Source: JAGOME01 sp039812375 (GTDB lineage Bacteria; Actinomycetota; Actinomycetes; Actinomycetales; Dermatophilaceae). Taken from it: a stretch of 32,240 nt of DNA. The notes below the pieces were generated by a model. That model had not been told where the DNA came from. It ran no database searches and saw nothing but the letters and a program-made list of their open reading frames with translations. The DNA is taken from contig JBDIAO010000029.1 of the NCBI GenBank assembly GCA_039812375.1, forward strand, positions 1 through 32,240, written 5' to 3'. A program made the translations under genes and the position numbers. Positions 22,081-30,716 of the stretch are shown in pieces. Positions within the stretch are counted from its first letter, which is position 1; each line of letters opens with the position of its first letter.

Positions 22081-24035
22081 CGGCCCGCGACCTCCTTGAC
22101 TCGGATGGCCGGCAACTCAGGCACCCGTGCTTGCAACTGCTCGATCTGGTTCAGTTGCCTCTGTAGCAGAACCACCCGTTGGTCCCGCTCCTCGGTGAAT
22201 GTGCCCGCTGCCTGTCGAGCCGCTTGGAGCGCCTCACCCAACGAGCGGTTCAGCTCGTCGGCGATGTTCCCGAAGTGGTCCCGGGTCGTGCGCTGGACGA
22301 GCCTCAACCGGTCCCGGAGCTCCTTCCCGACCTGGAAGATGACCTCGTCGATGTAGCGGCGAATGATGTTCTTGGCCTCGAACCGGCGACGCATCAAGCG
22401 GTTGCTCATGTCCTCCCGGTATGCCCGCCGGCCCACCAGGACACCGACGAGGAGCGAGAGGGGGTTGATCAGCGGCAACCCGATGAGCCCGGTTGCCAGT
22501 CCCATCATGAGGACACCGCCATAGGATCCCCGCACCCCGATGTAGATCTTCTCGCCGGCGCCCATGCGGCCGGCGTCGAAGCCGGGTAGCGGCTCGACAG
22601 GGTCGAGCACGTCCTCGGTGGCCGCTACGGCGATGGTCGGAAGCGCACCCGATCCCTCGAGAAACAGCCCGGCCACCTCTTCGGCGAGCCAGCGGGACCT
22701 CTCGTCAGTCCAGACGAAGGTCTCCGAGACAGCGGAAGCGACCCGCTGGTCGGTCCACTCGGTGATCTGGTTCCAGATCGGGCCGGGATCCCCGTCGTCG
22801 ATGGCTTGCTCGGCTTCGCGCTGGACGCGCCGCAGCCGGTCCCGCAGGTCATGCTCCATGTCAGCGATGAGGTCGGTCACGCCGTCGTTGAGGGTGGTCT
22901 GCCATCGGGACGACCTGCTCCGGAAATCCTCCGCACGACCCTTGATGGTCTCGAGTTCGGCGATAAGCCGAGGGGTGTCTTCAGGGTGCGTCAGGGCACT
23001 GAGCTCGGAGCGGAGCGAGACCGTGAGTTGATCTGTGACGAAGCTCAGGTCATGGACAGCGCCGCGCACGTTGATGAGCTCGGCTCGCTCGACGACATCC
23101 CTGCGCAGGTGAGCCACCAGCGTCGGGAAGCCGGACTCATCGTTGAGGTCGGCAGAGTGCTCCGCAGCTGCGAGGAGCCGCAGGTCGCTTGACACGGCGA
23201 AGAGCGGCACCTCGCCGATGTCGTGCAGATGATCCCGGTCGATGCGCTCGATCGTCCGCCACTCCGGATAGAGATCGGTCTTGGCCAGGACGCCAGCGAC
23301 GTTGGGGGAGATCCGCAGGGCGTGCTTGAGCAGCTGCATCTCAGGCTCGGTGTATTCCTGCGACGCGTCCGACACCAACAGGACCGCGTGCGCCGAGGCG
23401 AGTGCGGACAGGGTCGTCAGTGCGTGTGCCGAGTCCAGACCACCGACTCCCGGTGAGTCGACCAACTGAAGGCCGCCCTTGAGGATCTCTCGCGGCAGCA
23501 GGACCTCCGCGGCGAGAATCCCTCGCTGGTTGGTGGGGTTGCCCAGCTCGGACACGTACTGGGGGAGGTCAGCGATCGGGATGGGTTGTCTCTTGACGCC
23601 GGATACCTTTTGGCCGCCGTCGCCGTCGGGGACGACCAGCCAGGCAGCAGGCTGATCTCCGTAGCCGACGGCTGTCGGGACGCTCGTGGCGACATCGTCG
23701 TCGATGGGACACACGGGCGCGTTGACGAGAGCGTTGACGAGTTTGCTCTTGCCCTGCTTGAACTCGCCGACGATGATCACCCGGACACTGGGCTCAAGGA
23801 GTCGTCCGTGCGTCTGCTCGAGACGCTGTACGAGGTCGGTGCGCCCGGCGTTCCCAGCGACGTGTGCGACCGTCTCGACGAGTTGCATGAGTTCGTCGGA
23901 CTTCACTGACGGGGCGGTGCCGTCGATCGCGCTGTCGCTGATCGCGCTGCCGCCTGGGTTACTGTCCACGTCGCGGGACGCATCTCCGCCAGGAGCAGAG
24001 CCCCCTGAGTGTGGCACCCCTGCCAAGTCGCCCAT
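22077..24035 (-). CDS. Dynamin-like GTPase, IniA-like
   Basis: 652 residues from ATG 24035, which has an AGGGAGA site 4 bases upstream; ATG 24083 is in frame but lacks support. An acidic Gly/Ser N-terminal segment precedes the GTPase domain: P-loop GEFKQGKS (90-97), switch-I region DDDVATSVPTAVGYG, DSPGVGG (193-199) and AKTD (251-254). A long helical stalk follows, and a hydrophobic hairpin near 505-540 (GGVLMMGLATGLIGLPLINP then LSLLVGVLVG) is the likely membrane-inserting paddle. This is the arrangement of mycobacterial IniA, which cuts membranes in a GTP-dependent way. It is translated together with the IniC-like gene. It lies behind a strong hairpin that separates it from the repeat gene. 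Confidence 0.88.
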   Translation of the reverse strand: MGDLAGVPHSGGSAPGGDASRDVDSNPGGSAISDSAIDGTAPSVKSDELMQLVETVAHVAGNAGRTDLVQRLEQTHGRLLEPSVRVIIVGEFKQGKSKLVNALVNAPVCPIDDDVATSVPTAVGYGDQPAAWLVVPDGDGGQKVSGVKRQPIPIADLPQYVSELGNPTNQRGILAAEVLLPREILKGGLQLVDSPGVGGLDSAHALTTLSALASAHAVLLVSDASQEYTEPEMQLLKHALRISPNVAGVLAKTDLYPEWRTIERIDRDHLHDIGEVPLFAVSSDLRLLAAAEHSADLNDESGFPTLVAHLRRDVVERAELINVRGAVHDLSFVTDQLTVSLRSELSALTHPEDTPRLIAELETIKGRAEDFRSRSSRWQTTLNDGVTDLIADMEHDLRDRLRRVQREAEQAIDDGDPGPIWNQITEWTDQRVASAVSETFVWTDERSRWLAEEVAGLFLEGSGALPTIAVAATEDVLDPVEPLPGFDAGRMGAGEKIYIGVRGSYGGVLMMGLATGLIGLPLINPLSLLVGVLVGRRAYREDMSNRLMRRRFEAKNIIRRYIDEVIFQVGKELRDRLRLVQRTTRDHFGNIADELNRSLGEALQAARQAAGTFTEERDQRVVLLQRQLNQIEQLQARVPELPAIRVKEVAGR

Positions 24036-24106
24036 GTTCTCTCCCTGCGGACCAGAGTCTTTGCCCGAAACACCGTACGCCACTCATGCCAGTGCCGACA
24101 CAGACG

Positions 24107-24144
24107 TTCGCGCCCGGCCACTGTGGGCAGTGGCCGGGCGCGAA
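24107..24144 (-). terminator. Strong hairpin after the repeat-protein gene
   Basis: A perfect 17-bp stem (24107-24123 with 24128-24144, TTCGCGCCCGGCCACTG and its complement) closes on a TGGG loop. It starts 15 bp past the repeat-gene stop. There is no T-run, but such stems are typical of GC-rich actinobacterial terminators. It would lower read-through into the dynamin genes, which then need their own promoter in the 70 bp before 24035 or live on read-through. Confidence 0.75.
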
Positions 24145-24158
24145 GTCACTGGAGCGGA

Positions 24159-25889
24159 TCAGAAGATGATCGTCCCGCCGTGGTCAGCGTTGGCGTCCAC
24201 GTCTGCGCCTGCGCCGGGGCTGAAGAGGTTGCCGCTGTTTGCCCAGTCCATCTGGTTCGACCACGACTGGTCGACCTCATTGGTGAACGAGTTGTTCGCG
24301 TCGAAGTCCACGGTGGTGTGCGTGGAGCTGTCGTTGAAGGAGTTGGTGAACGCCGCGTCGATGTCGTAGTTCGTCGAGTGGTCCTGGAACGAGTCGCTGA
24401 TCGTCGTGTTGATGTTGGTGTTGCCGATCGCCACGTCGCCGACGCTGAAGGTGTTCGTCGAGTTGTCGATGTTCACGCTGCCGCCGGCGATGGAGCCGTC
24501 ACCGAAGGCGATGTTCGCGGACTGACTGAAGTCCTGGTGGACATTGCCGCTGCCCATGCCGCCGCCGGTGGAGATCGCCTGGTTGACGGACTGGTCCAGC
24601 TGCAGGGAGCGGTTGTCGAGGTTGAGGTTGAGGTCGCCGCCACCGCCACCGCCGCCAGGGCCGCCGTGGCCCGACCCGCCACCACCGAACGGGGTAGCTC
24701 CGCCGAAGAGACCACCGATGTTGAGGCCACCGAAGTTGGCGTTGTACTGCCGAATCCCGACCGACGTCGTCTGAGAGTGGTCGTTCAGCGTCTGGGTGTT
24801 GAACGAGCTGGTCACGTTGAACGAGTCCTGGGCACGGTTCGAGTGGTCCGAGTTGTCCGTGTTGAACGAGTCTTCGATCTCGACCTCGACCTCTCCGACG
24901 TTGATGGAGTGGTTGTCGTTGTTCTGGTTCGAGTTGTCCGCGTTGCCGGACAGGACGTCGCCGACCTCGACAGCGGTGTTGCCGTTGTTCGAGTGGTTGC
25001 CCGAGTGCGAGTTGTCGGTCAGGACGTTGTTCGACAGGACGTCGCCGACGTTGCCCTGGTTGGAGTTGTCGTTGTTCTGGTTCGAGTTGTCCGAGTTGTT
25101 CGAGTTGTCCGAGTTGTTGCTGTTGTCGGAGTTGTTCGAGTTGTCGACACGGTTGTCGGAGTTGTTCGAGTTGTCCGTGTTGTTGGACAGGACGTCGCCG
25201 ACGGCGACGTCGGTGTCGGTGTTGTTGTTGCCCGAGTGGTTGCCCGAGTGCGAGCTGTCCGTGTTGCCGGACAGGACATCACCGACGGCGACGTCGGTGT
25301 CGGTGTTGTTGTTGCCCGAGTGGTTGCCCGAGTGCGAGTTGTCCGTGTTGTTGGACAGGACATCACCAACGGCGACGTCGGTGTCGGTGTTGCCGTTGTT
25401 CGAGTGGTTGCCGTTGTTCGAGCCGTTGCCATTGTTGTTGAGCGAGTCTTCGACCTCAACCTCGAGCTTGTTGTTGGAGTCGTTCGTGGAGCTGTTGTTG
25501 CCCGAGCCGATGGTGTTGTTGTTGAGCGAGTCCTCGACCTCGGTGTTGCCGATCTCGTTGTCGTTGAACGAGTCCTCGATCTTGACATCGGTGTTGCCGT
25601 TGTCGTTGTTCGAGTGGTTGCCCGAGTGAGAGCTGTCCGTGTTGTCGGACAGGACATCACCGACGGCGACGTCGGTGTTGTTGTTGTTCGAGTCGTTGCC
25701 GTTGTTCGAGCCGTTACCGTTGTTGTTGAGCGAGTCCTCGACCTCGACCTCGGTGTTGCCGATCTCGTTGTCGTTGAGCGAGTCCTCGACCTTGACATCG
25801 GTGTCGGTGTTGTTCGAGTGGTTCGTGGAGCTGTTGTTGAACGAGTCGTTCGCCTGCGCGGCCAGAACGGCGACGTTGTCTTCAGCCAT
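24159..25889 (-). CDS. Asn/Ser/Asp-rich repeat protein sharing the IniB-like C-terminal domain
   Basis: 576 residues from ATG 25889, which has a GGGAGAGAG site; the frame extends further upstream without support. Residues 1-370 alternate two motif types, VEVEDSLNNN and VAVGDVLSNN, joined by Asn/Ser/His-rich turns; every visible Asn codon I checked is AAC. A Gly-rich hinge (GGATPFGGGGSGHGGPGGGG) follows. The final 190 residues (LDNRSLQLDQSVNQAI, FGDGSIAGGSVNIDNS, VGDVAIGNTNINTTISDSF, NSFNDSSTH) closely match the IniB-like protein. No signal peptide or membrane helix. A repetitive beta-solenoid or fibrous protein is the best inference. It lacks the IniB N-terminal domain. No known function. Confidence 0.82.
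   Translation of the reverse strand: MAEDNVAVLAAQANDSFNNSSTNHSNNTDTDVKVEDSLNDNEIGNTEVEVEDSLNNNGNGSNNGNDSNNNNTDVAVGDVLSDNTDSSHSGNHSNNDNGNTDVKIEDSFNDNEIGNTEVEDSLNNNTIGSGNNSSTNDSNNKLEVEVEDSLNNNGNGSNNGNHSNNGNTDTDVAVGDVLSNNTDNSHSGNHSGNNNTDTDVAVGDVLSGNTDSSHSGNHSGNNNTDTDVAVGDVLSNNTDNSNNSDNRVDNSNNSDNSNNSDNSNNSDNSNQNNDNSNQGNVGDVLSNNVLTDNSHSGNHSNNGNTAVEVGDVLSGNADNSNQNNDNHSINVGEVEVEIEDSFNTDNSDHSNRAQDSFNVTSSFNTQTLNDHSQTTSVGIRQYNANFGGLNIGGLFGGATPFGGGGSGHGGPGGGGGGGDLNLNLDNRSLQLDQSVNQAISTGGGMGSGNVHQDFSQSANIAFGDGSIAGGSVNIDNSTNTFSVGDVAIGNTNINTTISDSFQDHSTNYDIDAAFTNSFNDSSTHTTVDFDANNSFTNEVDQSWSNQMDWANSGNLFSPGAGADVDANADHGGTIIF
25185..25436 (-). repeat. 84-bp tandem repeats in the repeat-protein gene
   Basis: The unit beginning GGACAGGACRTCRCC (plus strand) starts at 25185, 25269 and 25353, an exact 84-bp (28-residue) period; the first two copies are nearly identical and the third diverges after about 50 bp. 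Related blocks start near 24948 and 25647. Recent unequal crossing-over or slippage is likely. Confidence 0.9.
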
Positions 25890-26195
25890 GGTGGTCTCTC
25901 TCCCTGGATGTGGCTTTGCTGTCTCCGGTAGAACGCCGGGCGGCGTGCTGATGCGAGTCTCTGACGGATCTGGAGCCGTTGCATCGGGGGTCACCCCGGT
26001 ACTCCCCATCCTGGGATAGGGGTTCCGTTGGGGGGTGCGGGGGGCGACTAGGGGGTTGGTCTGGCGCTGGGGGCGCGATCGCGTCGTAGGACCTGAGCGG
26101 AGAGGCGCCGCGCCGCCGATGTGTCCTCGGCCATCGCGTCGCACGGCATACGCGTGCGGACCGTTGCGCCCCTGGGCTCCTCAGGGCGCTGACCA
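25890..26195. other. 306-bp region upstream of the repeat-protein gene
   Basis: No gene is seen. On the minus strand it holds ACCCC-N8-ACCCCTA (26036-26017), similar to ACCCC-N6-ACCCCTA before the IniB-like gene (18997-19014), and so a possible shared regulator site. The promoter of the repeat gene must lie here. The far end has hairpins that serve the permease gene. Confidence 0.4.
26166..26189 (-). terminator. Hairpin after the DMT-type permease gene
   Basis: GCGCCCCTG (26166-26174) pairs with CAGGGCGC (26182-26189), with one bulged base and a 7-nt loop, beginning 7 bp past the permease stop on the minus strand. A second small stem, CGCACG/CGTGCG (26140-26158), follows. Together they look like a terminator. 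Confidence 0.5.
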
Positions 26196-26987
26196 TCAGC
26201 CTTGAGCGGGACTCTTCGCCAGGATCAGACACCCGGCGACCACGCAGGCGACACCGGCGAGTGCGGGCAGTTCCCATCCAACGCGAACGGTGTCGCCGAG
26301 GATCGCCACCCCGATAGCGCCAGGGACGACAATCTCGACGCCCCACAGGGTTGCCGTCGCCAGGCTCACCGAACCCTTCTCGAGAGAGCGTGCATACATG
26401 AGCGCTCCAGTGATGCCGGCGATGAGGACTGCCCAGGTCAACGGGTTGGCCAGCTCAGCTCGCCAGGGGGCCTCCCCGAGATGGGCCGCTCGGGCGCCGA
26501 GCGCTGAGGCACTGAAGCCGAGACCGGCCAGTGCGGCCGCCATCATCGAAGACCCGCGTGAGTAGGCGATCGCCGCCGCAGCCAGGACTGCCCCGACACT
26601 GACGAGCAGGGCCGGAGTGAACCAGCCCGGCGCGGCGTTACGGGACTCCGCCCCGGCCGAGGCCGACACCAGGACGAGGCCGGCGGTGGCCACCGCGACC
26701 GCGACAACGTCGGCGCGGGAAGGTCGAAAGTGCAGCACCGGCACCGCAAGGAGCACCGTCACCGCCAGCGAGCCGGCGAGCAGGGACTGCACGACGAACA
26801 GTGGCAACCAGGCGAGCGCGACCAGGGAGAGCAGCCACGCGAGCCCATCGCCGCCGAGCCCGACAAGGTAGGCCGGATGGCGCACCACCTGGGGTCCGGA
26901 GGCGTGGCGGGCGGCATACGCCTGGAGGGTGGAGGCAACCCCGTAGAGCATCATGGCGGCGACGGCAGCGACGAAACCCCACGACAT
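26196..26987 (-). CDS. DMT-type integral membrane protein (putative permease)
   Basis: 263 residues, strongly hydrophobic, with about nine membrane helices arranged like the drug/metabolite transporter (EamA/NIPA-like) superfamily: an opening SWGFVAAVAAMMLYGVASTL, a middle FVVQSLLAGSLAVTVLLAVP segment, LVLVSASAG, and a closing LPALAGVACVVAGCLILA. The substrate cannot be told. ATG 26987 is chosen because GAGGA lies 8 bases upstream; earlier starts would run across the divergent promoter. It is divergent from the NADH dehydrogenase gene over 121 bp, which may indicate shared control. Confidence 0.75.
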   Translation of the reverse strand: MSWGFVAAVAAMMLYGVASTLQAYAARHASGPQVVRHPAYLVGLGGDGLAWLLSLVALAWLPLFVVQSLLAGSLAVTVLLAVPVLHFRPSRADVVAVAVATAGLVLVSASAGAESRNAAPGWFTPALLVSVGAVLAAAAIAYSRGSSMMAAALAGLGFSASALGARAAHLGEAPWRAELANPLTWAVLIAGITGALMYARSLEKGSVSLATATLWGVEIVVPGAIGVAILGDTVRVGWELPALAGVACVVAGCLILAKSPAQG

Positions 26988-27034
26988 GGGCCGAATCCTC
27001 GCAGGTGGGTTGAGGGGTAGGGAGGATCCGGGTC

Positions 27035-27066
27035 GACGAGACGCTCTGCCGACGAGATGCTCTGCC
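27035..27066. repeat. 16-bp tandem repeat in the permease / NADH dehydrogenase promoter region
   Basis: GACGAGACGCTCTGCC (27035-27050) is followed directly by GACGAGATGCTCTGCC (27051-27066), one mismatch. It lies between the two divergent start codons, so a direct-repeat regulator site is possible. Confidence 0.6.
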
Positions 27067-27108
27067 GGCGACCGGAATGCCGTTGCGGCAGGGGCCGTTG
27101 CCGCTGAC

Positions 27109-28452
27109 GTGCGCACTCACCGTGTCGCCATCATCGGCTCAGGCTTTGGCGGACTCTTCACCGCGCAGGCACTACGCAATGACGATGTCGACATCACCCT
27201 CATTGCGCGGACCACTCATCACCTGTTTCAGCCGTTGCTCTACCAGGTTGCCACCGGGATCCTCTCCGAGGGGGAGATCGCCCCGAGCACCCGCGAGATC
27301 CTCGCTGGTCAGCGAAACGTGCGGGTCGTTCTCGGCGAGGTGACCCGGATCGACCTCCGTCGACGGCAGGTGACCAGCCGGGCCATGGACGCCCACCTCG
27401 TGACGGCATACGACACCCTCGTTGTCGCGGCCGGGGCGGGACAGTCGTACTTCGGTCACGACGAGTTTGCGACCTATGCCCCTGGGATGAAGAGCATCGA
27501 CGACGCTCTCGAGCTGCGGGGGCGGATCTTCAACGCCTTCGAACTCGCCGAGATTGCCGCGACCGACGCTGAGCGGGAGCGGCTGATGACGTTCGTCGTC
27601 GTCGGTGCCGGCCCGACCGGGGTCGAGATGGCCGGGCAGATCGCCGAACTCGCGCACCGCACGCTCCGTCGGGATTTTCGTCGCATCGACCCGGGACGAA
27701 GCCGCGTCGTCCTGCTCGATGGCGCCGACGAGGTGCTGCCGACGTTCGGTGACCGGCTCGGGGCCAGGGCGCACCGCCGGCTGGAACAGATCGGCGTCGA
27801 GGTGCGCACCGGACTGATCGTCACCGACGTCGACGCCACCGGACTGACGGTGCGCAGCCGGGAGGGTGCTCAGGAGCGGATCGAGAGCATGACCAAGGTC
27901 TGGGCTGCGGGAGTGCGCGGCAATCCGCTGGCCCAGCAGATCGCGGCACAATCCGGGACCGAGCTCGACCGTTCCGGGCGGTTCCTCGTGTGCCCGGACC
28001 TCACTGTCCCGGGGCACCCGGAGGTGTTCGTCATCGGCGACCTTGCCGCACTCGCTGGCTTGCCCGGTGTGGCCCAGGTGGCCATCCAGGGAGGTCGGTA
28101 TGCCGCCTCGGTCATCCGGGCGCGCGTCGCCGGACGAGCGGTGCCGGGGCCATTCGCCTACCGTGACAAGGGATCGATGGCGACGATCTCCCGGTTCAGT
28201 GCGGTGGCGAGCATCGGGGGGCTGCGCTTCGGCGGCTTCGCTGCATGGCTGCTGTGGCTCGGGGTGCACCTCGCCTACATCATCGGGTTCAAGAAGCGCT
28301 TGACGACCCTGTTCCACTGGACGGTGTCGTTCCTGGGACGCGGCCGATCCGAGCGGACGGTGACGAGCCAGCAGACGTTCGGGAGGCTAGCTCTGGAGCA
28401 ACTGGGCGATGAGTTCCAGCCGAACTGGCCGGCCACCAGCCCTCGAGATTAG
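27109..28452 (+). CDS. ndh: Type II NADH dehydrogenase (NDH-2)
   Basis: 447 residues. NDH-2 passes electrons from NADH to quinone at the membrane without pumping protons. Seen here: FAD Rossmann motif VAIIGSGFGGLFTAQAL (from residue 6), HHLFQPLLYQVATGILS, which carries the quinone-site style of the family, the NADH-binding motif FVVVGAGPTGVEMAGQIAEL, the second FAD motif VFVIGDLAAL, and the AIQGGRYAA segment. The C-terminus has a hydrophobic amphipathic stretch (AAWLLWLGVHLAYIIGFKKR) for membrane attachment. GTG 27109 gives the usual N-terminus just before the Rossmann fold; the ribosome binding site (CAGGGG) is weak and distant. Length matches the family. Confidence 0.92.
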   Translation: MRTHRVAIIGSGFGGLFTAQALRNDDVDITLIARTTHHLFQPLLYQVATGILSEGEIAPSTREILAGQRNVRVVLGEVTRIDLRRRQVTSRAMDAHLVTAYDTLVVAAGAGQSYFGHDEFATYAPGMKSIDDALELRGRIFNAFELAEIAATDAERERLMTFVVVGAGPTGVEMAGQIAELAHRTLRRDFRRIDPGRSRVVLLDGADEVLPTFGDRLGARAHRRLEQIGVEVRTGLIVTDVDATGLTVRSREGAQERIESMTKVWAAGVRGNPLAQQIAAQSGTELDRSGRFLVCPDLTVPGHPEVFVIGDLAALAGLPGVAQVAIQGGRYAASVIRARVAGRAVPGPFAYRDKGSMATISRFSAVASIGGLRFGGFAAWLLWLGVHLAYIIGFKKRLTTLFHWTVSFLGRGRSERTVTSQQTFGRLALEQLGDEFQPNWPATSPRD

Positions 28453-28480
28453 TGCGCCAAACAGTCGAGAGGCGGCGCCC

Positions 28481-28570
28481 CATACAGTCGAGTGTCGCCC
28501 CATACAGTCGAGTGTCGAGAACATGCCGCTCGCGCAGGTGCTGCAACGGCATGTTCTCTACTCTCGACTG
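28481..28570. terminator. Two-part bidirectional hairpin with repeated outer arm
   Basis: An inner 12-bp stem GAGAACATGCCG (28517-28528) / CGGCATGTTCTC (28547-28558) and an outer 8-bp stem CAGTCGAG (28505-28512) / CTCGACTG (28563-28570) are separated by 4-nt internal loops. The outer left arm is part of a 20-bp tandem repeat, CATACAGTCGAGTGTCGCCC at 28481-28500, repeated in part from 28501; another ACAGTCGAG lies at 28461-28469. It sits between convergent genes. Confidence 0.75.
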
Positions 28571-28929
28571 TCTGATCCGGCAGCCTCGGGCGTGTCTGAT
28601 CCGGCGGCCTCGGGCGTGTCTGATCCGGCAGCCTCGGGCGCGGCGTCGCCGAACTGCTCTGCGCGGCTGGTGAACGCAGCGACCCCGGAGGAGGCAGCCG
28701 CCCGGGCCTTGGCCAGCTTGTCCTTGTACTTCCCACCGGTCTGCTCGTCGGCAAACGCCGCCGCCTTGTCGAGGTACTCGGCGATGACGTCCTCGTTGCT
28801 GCGGGCGTATGCCGCCGCCTGGTGGACAGCTTGGGTGATCGCCTTGTCGGCGGAGCGGATGTAGTCCTCGGACACTGGTGGAAGGCCGAGACTGCGGACG
28901 GCTTGAATGATCTGGTCGGTGACGGTCAT
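28558..28929 (-). CDS. Rv0909/MT0933 antitoxin-family-like protein
   Basis: 123 residues, helical and charged. The segment AAAFADEQTGGKYKDKLAKA (about residues 60-85) is the hallmark of the Rv0909/MT0933 antitoxin family (DEKTGGKYADKI in known members). The N-terminus (TVTDQIIQAVRSLGLPPVSE) differs from the standard family, and the C-terminus is three direct repeats of PEAAGSDT. No toxin gene lies next to it: its neighbours are NDH-2 and fumarase. It may therefore be a solitary member with another role, such as an abundant stress protein. ATG 28929 has a strong AAGGAGA site. Its stop codon (TAG, 28560-28558) lies in the right arm of the hairpin between the convergent genes. Confidence 0.75.
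   Translation of the reverse strand: MTVTDQIIQAVRSLGLPPVSEDYIRSADKAITQAVHQAAAYARSNEDVIAEYLDKAAAFADEQTGGKYKDKLAKARAAASSGVAAFTSRAEQFGDAAPEAAGSDTPEAAGSDTPEAAGSDSRE
28571..28642 (-). repeat. 24-bp tandem repeat (three copies)
   Basis: TCTGATCCGGCAGCCTCGGG begins each copy (28571, 28595, 28619); the second copy has one change (GGCGGC for GGCAGC) and the third ends in CGCG. They encode PEAAGSDT in frame at the C-terminus of the antitoxin-like protein. Confidence 0.95.
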
Positions 28930-29175
28930 GTCGACATTCTCCTTGTTCCGGATGAACTCTTGACGGCTCGGGACTCTGGCCTCTTGGCCTGGGCGGCCTC
29001 TCGGCGTGGGCACCCTCGCTCTCGGCTTGGGCTCCCTCGGCCAGGTCAACGATGACGATCCTGCCCGGTGTTCCCAGGGGCGGACCATCGGCGTCAGAGT
29101 GGCGGAGGAATTGCTCCGACCACGTCAGCCATCCTCGAGGGCCACATCACGGGTGTGGCGGCATACCGTGGAGAG

Positions 29176-30588
<1,413 letters not shown>

Positions 30589-30593
30589 CGTTC

Positions 30594-30639
30594 GGTGGCA
30601 GTCAACACGCCCGAGATCCCGGGCGTGTCGACTGCCACC
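30594..30639 (+). terminator. Strong hairpin after fumC
   Basis: GGTGGCAGTCAACACGCCCG (30594-30613) pairs with CGGGCGTGTCGACTGCCACC (30620-30639) at 19 of 20 positions around a 6-nt loop, starting 5 bp past the fumC stop. It can serve the convergent MFS gene too. No T-run is present. Confidence 0.85.
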
Positions 30640-30707
30640 CAGCTCGACTGCCACCCAACTCGACTGCCACCCAACTCGACTGCCACCCAACTCGACTGCC
30701 ACCCAAC
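30628..30707. repeat. 16-bp tandem repeat (five copies) extending the fumC hairpin arm
   Basis: TCGACTGCCACCCAAC occurs five times in a row (30628-30707; the first copy has AGC for AAC at the end). The first copy forms the right arm of the fumC hairpin, so any later copy can replace it in pairing with the left arm GGTGGCAGTC. Confidence 0.92.
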
Positions 30708-30716
30708 GGGACAGCG

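Noticed and set aside
25185..25436. CRISPR array
   Set aside because: The repeats are in frame, 84 bp long with no spacers, and lie inside a coding sequence.
24009..25931. Long plus-strand open frames (640 and 277 codons) opposite the repeat-protein gene
   Set aside because: They are mirror images of the AAC-rich repeat tract; the Val/Arg- and Leu/Ser/Glu-only composition is what the repeats give on the other strand, and no ribosome binding site or family match is seen.
25890..26144. 85-residue upstream extension of the repeat protein
   Set aside because: It is Arg/Pro-rich GC noise; ATG 25889 has a good ribosome binding site and begins repeat-like sequence directly.
28558..28929. A complete toxin-antitoxin pair
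   Set aside because: No toxin-like gene of any frame or strand lies next to the antitoxin-like gene.
30628..30707. CRISPR array or phage attachment site
   Set aside because: The 16-bp units are contiguous with no spacers, and the first copy is a hairpin arm.
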